A stretch of DNA of 64,000 nucleotides from Telmatactis stephensoni (lineage: Eukaryota > Cnidaria > Anthozoa > Actiniaria > Isophelliidae): positions 372,001-436,000 of the forward strand of contig JALIZF010001826.1 of NCBI GenBank assembly GCA_029948255.1, in the 5' to 3' direction. The notes below the pieces were generated by a model. It made no database searches, was not told the DNA's origin, and saw nothing but the letters and a program-made list of their open reading frames with translations. Position 1 is the first letter of the stretch; each line of letters opens with the position of its first letter. A program made the translations under genes and the position numbers. Shown piece by piece: positions 55,941-64,000 of this stretch.

Positions 55941-56929
55941 AAGGAATTTTTGTTTCCATTATTGCTAATGGAATTTGTTTTTTAAGCAATTAAGAGTTAA
56001 GTACCTTCTTGCTCTGCAGTGAACGAATTATCCTATAATCTTTCATAATCATCATCTTTGCACATCATTACCAGCCTGAAACTGCGTACGAATTATCACT
56101 CTATATTGGATCAGTTTTTTTGTTGTTACACTGGAAAGAACCACGACAGACTGCATATCGTAAGTCTCTGCAATCTTTCACTTGTGTTACATTTCCTTTT
56201 CCCATATTGTACCATTCAATGTTAAAGCTTTTCTTTATATTTTGCGGTTTTGACACCCCCCCCCCACATGGTATAATACCAAGCCATCAATTCCTTTCAG
56301 TATCAAGCATTCAACCACAAGGACAGGTGTAGATATCCAGAGTTTCTGGACCAATTCTTTTTTGGTTGTCAGTTTTTTCTTTATTGGCACAAACTACTTC
56401 AGAGATTTCAAGATAAACAAGATTTAAAGTGGTTAACATGAAAATTTAACCTCGGTGTCTTTGCCATTTTCAAAGGTTCAAAAGGTTCAAAGGTTTTTAT
56501 TTTCCGCACATATAATTTCATGCTTACAAATTACGAATTAATAGGTGGAGGGCACACACACAAAACGCCAACAACAAAAAACAAAAATCAAACAAACAAA
56601 CAAACAAAAAAACAGCCCACAAAGGTTATGTGTGCTTTTTGCACCAGTTTGAGTTATTTTAAACATGGGAGGGCAGAGAGCTATTATGACAATATGTATA
56701 AAATGTGGTCAATATTAGATACAACTTATATATGTACATAAATGTACATATAATACTGTGATTGATGACAGCTGAAGGTAAGGAATTTTTTTGATTTACA
56801 ATAGATATATTTCAAACCAAAATAAATAGTAATTATTATTATTTTACAATAGATAATATTTAGATTTCTTTGCAATTGGTTCTAGCATAATGGGAAATTA
56901 GGTACTTACTATGTAATAGTGTACATAGT
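55941..56929. other. No gene supported; CAAA microsatellite
   Basis: Contains a CAAA run (CAAACAAACAAACAAAAAAA, about 56590) and AATTATTATTATT (about 56830). TTCAAAAGGTTCAAAGG repeats occur at 56473-56495. Confidence 0.5.
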
Positions 56930-57181
56930 TTAAATGAGAAGGAGCATTTTTTTCCAATATTCAATTATGTCTGTAATGTGATGAGGATAGAAGGAAAGTT
57001 TAAACTTTTTTTCTGGGAAATGCTGTTTGATAATGAAACCTTTTATGTCTAGTGGAATTTTATTCCAGTTTTTGGATGCTGCATATTGGACACCATGCTG
57101 CCCGTAATTCAAATTTTTCTGAGGAATATAAAGGTTTTTGTTAGATTTTGATCTTGTGTTATATTGGTGTACTTCATTCAT
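56930..57181 (-). pseudogene. Non-LTR retrotransposon C-terminal fragment (minus strand)
   Basis: VHQYNTRSKSNKNLYIPQKN, then LNYGQHGVQYAASKNWNKIP and LDIKGFIIKQHFPEKKFKL to the stop at 56930. It is the extreme C-terminus of a CR1/L2-like RT (compare HNYNTRYASKQNLY at 20.1 kb). The A/T microsatellite at 56820-56850 may be its 3' tail. Confidence 0.65.
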
Positions 57182-58435
57182 ATCAATAAAGAGTTTTGAA
57201 AATGTGCTGGGAAACTGGAATATTTAAAGGCAATTTCGCTGAGTTGTAGCTTTACTATTTCGAAAATTTTCAAAATTTCAAACTTTTGGAACAAAGGTCT
57301 ACTTGGTGTTTTATATGTGGAAATGTGGTTTTTCATGTTAAGTTTTAGGGGGGGCTATCAAAAATTATTCCCATTGTGGAAGAATGTAAGGGGAAGAGCA
57401 TCAAGAAAATCCAGTAAAGTCATCTTCAATCGTCACTTAATATTTACACTCCATGAAAAATGCAGAAAAAATCACTCCACACACGTTGTGCTACACAGGA
57501 AACCCAATCACACTACTTCCCATGTAACCACACCTTCAAATTTTCGTTCTCGTTTCAGCCAAGCTACACTACATAACATGCCAAGTTCAATTACCAAAGG
57601 AATTGGCCATCCGTTCTACTCTTACTAGACCTACAGACCTTCCAAGTAATTAAGTCCAAACTTGTTCAGCTCCATAAACCATTACATTACGATGCCCTTT
57701 TCATGCCTATTATCCTGCCTGACCCGCTCACCATCCCCTGTGGCGTTTCTTGTCAGTCGTCTGGTCACGTGTAGGGCAAGACTTTTGGTGATAAAAATTA
57801 CGAAAGGCATGGGTTTTCATCTGCTGCTCCATATCTTGCTCCTGATGAATAGTATAGAGCAGTACCAGCGACTATTGACATTTTTACAAGTGGTTCCATC
57901 ACAAGAAATGTCTACATTTCTTCTACATGAGCTCATAGTAGACTGCCTTATATGTACATCTGTTATACAATTATATTCCAACTTTGTGTGTTAGAATGAA
58001 TTGCATACATTTTGACAATTTTCCAGTCCCTGTATGTTGAATTGAAAATGTTCCTTATAACTGGCTGTGTAGTATAGACCTTATAAAAATGATCAGAATT
58101 TGTAGTTCAGCAAATTAAATTATAACACTTTTGACTGAGACTGTAGTAATTTCTTTTCACTTATCAACTTGTAAAAAGCAGATACTTAAATGTGATATGA
58201 TATGATATATGTCATATGATAATATCATATGAAACAGGAAACTAAAGACATCTTGTCTGAATTCAACTGTTTGGCGTTGTCTTAGCTTGGGACTGTTTAG
58301 AGACTGTGCCATAGCAATCCTAAGCTGGCAAACCTCTGTAAATATGATCTCGTGTTCTGGGATTGAATGCTTGAAATAGCTGTATTAAACCCAAAACAAA
58401 TAATAGAAATATCATTAAGCTTATAATACTAAACT
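57182..58435. other. No gene supported
   Basis: Frames at 57317-57628 and 57662-57994 (+) lack recognisable features. ATATGATATATGTCATATGA-like palindromic AT motifs occur at 58195-58230. Confidence 0.5.
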
Positions 58436-58444
58436 AACTGTATG

Positions 58445-59387
58445 TAGACTGCGAGCAGTCCTCCTTTTCCCTCCAGAATCCCAAAATACGAGTCCGATCA
58501 GAAACACGGACGAGCGAGGAATGGGGGAGAGAGGGGGAGGGGAGGCGGGGAGAGGAAAAGGAGGGACTGCAGACAATCTACTAAGGTTTGAATTACCCGT
58601 TGCCGACACAACGGAAAATTCCCATTGGTCAGAATTTGTGATCACTCATCGGCTTGTCAGTTGACTGTCATCAACTTCGACGATTAACTCCAGAGATCAA
58701 CGTGAGTTAGTTGTTATGGCGGATGAGTTGATAGAAGCGTGTTTGACGGATTTTAAAAACATTACATCTTTAAAGCCGGAGCAGAAAGTTGAGGTAAAAA
58801 GTCTACTAAATGGAAAAGATGTATTCGCTGTCTTGCCGACTGGCTTCAGAAAGAGTTTGATTTACCAGTTATTTGTTATGGCCAAACTTTGAATTAAAGC
58901 AAGTGAACGTTCCTCGGTTATTGTTGTTTCGCCATTGAGAAGTATTATTCAAGACCAAATAAGTGATTTGAGCCAAGCTGGTATAACTGCTGCCGAGTTA
59001 TCGCCGACTTCATTTGGTGATATTGCCGAAGTAAAATTCCATGTGGTTTTTACCTCGGCATAAAACTGCCTTTCTACGGATTTCCGGCAGGTTCTGAAGG
59101 AGAAAAAGCTCAAAGTGTACGTGTAACTTAAGTCTTAATAAACTTTCGTGCTTGACCCTAAGCTTAAAATGTTATGTTCATGTAGCTGTTAATGACGACT
59201 CGATGATAACTCTTGACAGGTGTGAAAAATGGGCGGTAATTCAAACCTTAGTAGATTGTCCGCAGTCCCTCCTTTTCCTCTCCCCGCCTCCCCTCCCCCT
59301 CTCTCCCCCATTCCTCGCTCGTCCGTGTTTTTGATCGGACTAGTATTTTGGGATTCTGGAGGGAAAAGGAGGACTGCTCGCAGTCTA
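58445..59387. mobile_element. Pack-MULE-like element carrying a RecQ gene fragment
   Basis: Terminal inverted repeats of about 154 bp (58445-58598 and 59235-59387) are about 98% identical, starting TAGACTGCGAGCAGTC, GC-rich inside. The 9-bp sequence AACTGTATG flanks both ends directly (58436-58444 and 59388-59396). Long inverted repeats with a 9-bp duplication fit the Mutator superfamily. The 636-bp interior contains no transposase but a 5' piece of a RecQ-type helicase gene including its start codon. Nearly identical arms suggest recent insertion. Confidence 0.8.
58716..59126 (+). pseudogene. RecQ-like helicase N-terminal fragment captured in the element
   Basis: A 137-codon frame starts MADELIEACLTDFKNIT and keeps one reading frame to a stop at 59124, interrupted only by an in-frame TGA (58890) and TAA (59061). 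Walker A region VLPTGFRKSLIYQ: the Gly before Lys is replaced by Arg, so ATP binding would fail. Motif Ia follows: VIVVSPLRSIIQDQISDL. The helicase core beyond that is absent. The similarity begins at or before the start codon and stops near the right inverted repeat, as expected for a captured gene piece. Confidence 0.7.
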
Positions 59388-59396
59388 AACTGTATG

Positions 59397-60505
59397 TACA
59401 CCTCCCATGCACTGATATCTTAAAACATAACGAGTATATTTAACAGGTAAACAAGAAGAATATATACCTCAAACACTTTTCATTAAGATGATCTAAAGGT
59501 TTCCTGCTGGGCCTCAATGGAACTGAAATGCCGCCATTTTACAAAAAAAAGCTCTCTAAAGTTGTTGATCAGGATCATTAGTGTTGGCAATAGGACAAAG
59601 GATTAAAATGTAGTGATTCAAGTCTATCAGGATTGAAGCTGATAAGACCTTGATTCAGATCAAATATTGCCAGCTTGAAAGAATCGTCATGAAGATGACC
59701 AAATGGAAGGTCCAGGCTTGGGGATGATGATAGGATGAGGGTGATGATGCTTTCCTTGCTTTGAGGATAGCTTCTGTCAGTTGTTTTAGCACCTTGTCTC
59801 TTGACGTGCTCTCTGATGCTTTCCTTCTTTCTATCGGTCACGAGGGCAAACTTTTCAGCATTGACATGCTCAAGCTCTTCATAGGGACTTCTTGCTCCAG
59901 AGATCTACACCCTGCTCAATGTGTCTGGTAGGTGCATCTTTGTGCCTGGTATATACATGACGTTGATGTAATATTTCTTGTTTAGAAAGTTGGAATTTTT
60001 TTTCTCATTCTTTAAATTTAATAGTTAAGTTTTTCGGAATTTATTCAAAATCCCTTTGATAAAACTTTCAGATTTTGAGTTGGTTAACTGTGCAACAAAG
60101 TGAAGTTTAGCACCTATATAGCCATTTTTCTAGAGCTCACCAAAACGAGAGATAGTTTAGGAAAACTGAACCCAATGATCTTTGTTTTTTTGTTGCCATA
60201 GCAATGCGTCATGGAAAAAAATTGGCATCAATCAAATCTTCAATCCCTCAGTATCTTGTGTGAAAATCATTTTGATCAGACAAATGTAAGTTGACCAATT
60301 TTCAAGAATAAAATTGGAAGTTTTGTCAAAATCGATCACCAAAATACTACTACTAATACTACTACTAAACACATTGATAATAGTTTGAGGATGTAATATC
60401 TCACTTTTTCTTATTTTTAATTATGTGAATTTTGATGCATTAGACTCACCAATGAAAAAGCACAACTTATCACTAAAACATGAGCCTATGGGATTTGTCA
60501 AAATT
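59397..60505. other. No gene supported
   Basis: Plain AT-rich sequence. The minus frame at 59578-59841 has no recognised features. CTACTACTAATACTACTACT occurs at about 60346-60365. Confidence 0.5.
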
Positions 60506-60678
60506 CAAATGAGATGATGTCATTTAAGGGATAATTTATTATACAAAAATATTACAGTGCAAACTACTTAAATTTTGACATATGGTTTAGTAAAGATTTT
60601 GTATATTTAGTCAAAGAGCACTTGCTGTAAACGTAACAGCATTTAGGTCAAACCCCTTAAATGAAGTCATCTTATTTG
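60506..60678. repeat. Inverted repeat with octamer/CRE-like arms
   Basis: CAAATGAGATGATGTCATTT (60506) and its near-inverse (60654-60678, three mismatches), 120 bp apart. The arm resembles the inner part of the arms of the foldback element at 50.5-51 kb, so they are probably relatives. Confidence 0.6.
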
Positions 60679-60805
60679 CATTTTGAAATTTCAAACTTTC
60701 ATATCTCCGAAAATATATGGCCGATAGACGAAATTTTATTTGAAGGGTTATTTTCAACACACAAAGATTCAAAATATATACTAATCTCGTAGACGTTATA
60801 GGAAC

Positions 60806-61425
60806 TTAAATCACATCTTCCACCAACAAAGGTCCATTTGAATTTGCTTGTGATGGAATTGCCAAATCCCTAGCTGATAGGATGACCCCCTCTAAACAAC
60901 TACCAGATCCTTCAATAGACAACATTGAGCCTCCTTGATATAGCATTCCAAAATGATTAAACCCTGGAATGCAGTTCCAAAACTGGAATTGAAATGGGAA
61001 CAATCCATAATACCATGTCCAAAGCACTGTTTACACATGTAAGGATGTGCTTCTGTGGGGTGCATTGTCATGACATCATCAAACAGCAATCTTTGGTTAA
61101 GTATGTCAACAACAACTAGGCCCAATGTGAATCAGTCATATGTGAACCAGCATTAATACAATTAGTTACATCTGCAAGACCAATATCTTCAAAAAACGTA
61201 TGGTATTTCAAGTTCTGGTCAAAATTTGTAACTCGGGCAAATGTTTGAGATGACAAGTATATTGCTCTTTTGTTGCCATTGAGGCTCTCCAGATCCACAA
61301 CCTTAATGATGGTAATGTCCATAATGAAATTATCAAGGTATCGATCTTCTGCAAGTGTCACGAAAGACTGCAGGTCTGACCAGCTTTGAGTAATGTTTTG
61401 CTTAATCTACAATCCCATAGTAGCC
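60806..61425 (-). pseudogene. Ulp1/C48-like cysteine protease, frameshifted
   Basis: The minus strand reads SWSDLQSFVTLAEDRYLDNF (about 61395), AIYLSSQTFARV, then SHWA (61120), one base lost, LVVVDILNQRLLFDDVMTMH (His-Trp and Asp blocks), a further shift near 61010, FQFWNCIPGFNHFGM and GSGSCLEGVILSARDLA (60875), where the Cys block of Ulp1-type peptidases lies. SCLEGV in place of the usual C-G-V is unusual. Three frame breaks; not functional. It belongs to a different subfamily from the intact copy at 1-2.8 kb. Confidence 0.6.
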
Positions 61426-63599
61426 TTTTAGTGGAATCTTCTCAGCATCTGTAAGATGATTATCTTGATCAAGCAATGCCCTTATTTCCATTTTGACTTT
61501 TTGTACATCCAAAAATTTCCCTAAAACTAAAACTAAAACTAAGAAATTGCATGAGGAGAAAAACAACCAAAGTTTCCAATGGTGAAAGCCAATATGTTTT
61601 TGTCACATCTCAACATTTTCTTTGTCAGCTTTCCAGCAGGTTCCAGTCTCACTGTAAGTGACAATGGGCCAGTTTGAACAAAAGGCCCATAGCATTTGAT
61701 GTCTTTCTGTGTTATGTTATTATGCTGAACAGGAGGGATACTTATATCTGAAAACTATTGACAAGATAACAATGAATCAAAGAATAATTGGCATTAAGTT
61801 TGAATGCTCTCACTATCATATTCATGTACAATTATCACAAGAGTTTGACTGTCTTGGCCTGTTTTGTGATAAGTCATCCATGAGGATTCAGTTTTTGACA
61901 AAGAATGGCGAACATTAAATTGAAGGGATGATATTATTTTCTTGTGCTTAGAGGAATGATATATAATGGCATCATCGATCACAGTGACTGGATTTTGGCC
62001 CTGGCCTGGGACTGTTTTGTTAACTAATCTTGATATTTTTCTTCTCGTGAGTCATAATTATATTGGTAGGCCTCTCTTGGGTCACTCTCTTAGTAAACCC
62101 TTATTCCTTTATCACGAATAAACTCATACATGGCATTGATAAGGGAATTGATGGTTTGGTTTTGATCCATGCTTTCTCATCATTAGACCAGGCCTTCTTC
62201 CTCCATTCACAACCTTGGTAATAAAAGCACTTCTTACCTAGTAAAGAAAATTACATTTTCGATTCTCCCCAAGTCCAGAAATAAAGTGATTAAAATATCA
62301 CGTAGAGAAACTTAGAATTGCATCTTCTTTTACTGTCTAAAGGTCTAAGGACCTGTAAGTAACTGTAGCTTTGTGTTAGAGAATCTTCCTAATTTATCTC
62401 AGTTAGTGTTCACTACTTGTGTAATGAAATAATGTAACGTTTGTGAATTTTATGAGGTTTTGTCCAAAAAATCATAATCATCAGAAGCTTTTGAGAAGAA
62501 AAACCAAAAGCGGAAATCGTCGATATGAAATTAAAGAGTCCCACACAAAGAAAATCTATCAGAGTAAATTCTCCTGGTCACTGTACCACTTCCAGTCGAA
62601 AGTTTTTGTTTGGGAATTCGAACCAGCCTTCTGCCTCCAGTTTAAATGCAAACTTAAACATCAATGATTTAGATCCATCCTCCATAGGATTTGCGCAGAA
62701 AGTCTGTATTGCTTACCAGTGTTGTAGTGAAGAGCAAATTTGAACCTGAGGACTCTAATATCTTAAAGAACATTTGCCTAGCTTATACAGCTGTTGGATC
62801 ACCCGTGGTTGTTCAGCATTCAAATTCAAGTGAAATCCTTTTTCGTTTAATGAATTTAAAACCCTCGGTCAAGCTTTTCGTTGAAATGTTCATTGTAGTG
62901 GCATGGACCTATGGAAGGGTTGCATAGACTGACCCACACCGGATCGTGCAATGGCCTTCAGCAGTAGGATTCATGGAGGGGAATGACTTCAAGTGCTGTG
63001 GTCTACTTTGGTGTCGCCAGCTGCCAGTGGGGAAGTCCAGTTTTGTAGCCTGTCTGGTTTACATTTTTGGGAGGCTGGCTGATGGGCCCTTGGCCATGCT
63101 CTGGCAGTGTCGCATATCATCGATTGATTATGACATGTTTTAGTCTAGCAGACATTTGTATTGTGGAATATTGTTTAAGCAGAAAAGATTAAAGATTAAG
63201 ATTATGAACAAACCAGATTTGTCTATTGTGAACTTTTGAGAAATTACAGTTAGTATGTGCGTGGCTGTCATCGATAGCTGTATTGGCTGGATGGGTTAGC
63301 ACCAATGGTTCAACTGAAGTATTGTGGTTTGGTCTCATGACACCTCTAGTGGAAAAGTCACACTTCAAGTAGAGGACTGAATTGTTGCTGAACGGGTTCA
63401 GTAAATCAGGGGTGCATGACCTAAAGCTGTGGCACTTGCTACTGTTATTGTAGATATTGGTGTGGTATCACATGGAGGATTACTTATCACATATTGTAGA
63501 ACTGTACCATTGGTATGAGGCTTGCTTTAAATGGACTTGACATTTTATGTTGACTTTAGGAACTGTTAGTGTTATGTGAATTATTGTTTTTCTTAGTTT
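61426..63599. other. No gene supported
   Basis: A short minus continuation of the protease (MEIRALLDQDNHLTDAEKIP, about 61495-61430) is seen. Plus frames at 62443-62745 (Ser-rich, RKSIRVNSPGHCTTSSRKFL) and 62691-63143 are unrecognised. AACTAAAACTAAAACTAA lies at about 61525. Confidence 0.4.
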
Positions 63600-64000
63600 G
63601 CTCGAGGACGAGTCGAACAATAGTGGGGGTGAATGTGACAGGGTCACTTTGACCTGAAATTGACAAATTATTTTAGTTAATTATTCTACTTCACATACAT
63701 TTATAGCCTCAACAGATATAAATATGCTAGCATACAACAGATTTAAAAATCGGAGTCAAACAGGAGTTAAAAAGGAGTTGAATTCGAGTCAAACAGAAGT
63801 CTAATTGGAGTTAGACCATGGATTTGTTTGGAGTTTGCTTGATGGGTGAACACTTTAGCATAAGAGAATTAGCCTTTATCTTTAGCAGTTTTTAGTACAG
63901 TTGTCAAAATAGTCATTACTGTACCTTGTTTCTTGATTTTTTTTTTAGCTATCTTTAGAACCACCAGCACAGCACAAACAGCTTGGTGGTCTTTCATGCT
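63600..64000 (+). other. Possible LTR-retrotransposon 3' end (polypurine tract and LTR start)
   Basis: CTCGAGGACGAG at about 63600, then the purine tract AATAGTGGGGGTGAA (63620-63634) and TGTGACAGGGTCAC as a possible LTR start (63635), the order found at the 3' ends of Ty3/gypsy-type elements. The remainder, with GGAGTCAAACAGGAGTTAAA-type GGAGT repeats (63752-63820), would be the LTR, running off the window. No pol was found upstream, so it may be a fragment. Confidence 0.3.

Noticed and set aside
59189..59423. Pro/Ser- or Gly/Arg-rich ORFs in the MULE-like inverted repeats (also 58421-58645)
   Set aside because: Both come from the GC-rich terminal repeats and occur in mirrored form at each end.

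Overview
This is a stretch of eukaryotic, animal-type DNA, AT-rich, with spliced genes (GT..AG junctions are readable), long introns and a very heavy load of decayed mobile elements. The mixture of element families (Polinton/Maverick, ISL2EU with THAP transposase plus YqaJ nuclease, PIF-Harbinger, piggyBac-like TTAA elements, CR1/L2-like LINEs, MULE-like elements) and the style of the proteins suggest a cnidarian, probably an anthozoan such as a stony coral. That assignment is an inference from pattern memory, not from a search. No rRNA, tRNA, CRISPR or bacterial-type operon was seen.

Layout. 1-2.8 kb: minus-strand gene with a Ulp1/C48-type cysteine protease domain, an Asp/Asn/Lys/His-rich 57-bp minisatellite and a FAR1-like DNA-binding domain, running off the left edge. 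3.7-4.35 kb: cluster of 11-bp inverted arms around CCGTACGAATA. 4.5-6.7 kb: PIF-Harbinger element with TTA target duplication, whose left end is split by a small nested inverted-repeat element. 8.3-18.1 kb: remains of Polinton-type elements (protein-primed DNA polymerase B, zinc-finger protein, Cys-motif proteins, a capsid-type fragment), themselves invaded by a 1-kb TTAA element and a 0.96-kb element with 10-bp flanking duplication. 18.6-21.4 kb: LINE fragments. 21.9-27.5 kb: a nearly complete ISL2EU-type transposon with convergent THAP-DDE transposase (+) and SWIM/YqaJ nuclease (-), both broken by frameshifts. 27.6-28.4 kb: an apparently intact two-exon OB-fold (RPA-like) gene. 29-30.5 kb: 757-bp tandem duplication. 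32.7-34 kb: gene start with duplicated 5' exons. 39.8-41.3 kb: a second, internally deleted ISL2EU copy. 42-47.5 kb: foldback elements and a 334-bp tandem duplication. 48.0-48.8 kb: intronless chromodomain gene with a perfect histone-type 3' stem-loop and a CCAAT-rich inverted-repeat promoter. 49-53.7 kb: RecQ-like fragment, minisatellites. 54.5-57.2 kb: LINE fragments. 58.4-59.4 kb: a MULE-like element with a 9-bp target duplication and ~154-bp terminal inverted repeats enclosing a RecQ-helicase gene fragment (Pack-MULE-like). 60.8-61.4 kb: second Ulp1-like protease, broken. 63.6 kb to end: possible LTR start.

Most coding matter belongs to transposons and is decayed. The best candidates for functional or novel biology are the OB-fold gene, the Ulp1-FAR1 gene, the histone-style chromodomain locus, the gene-capturing MULE-like element and the paired 34-bp palindromic sites.
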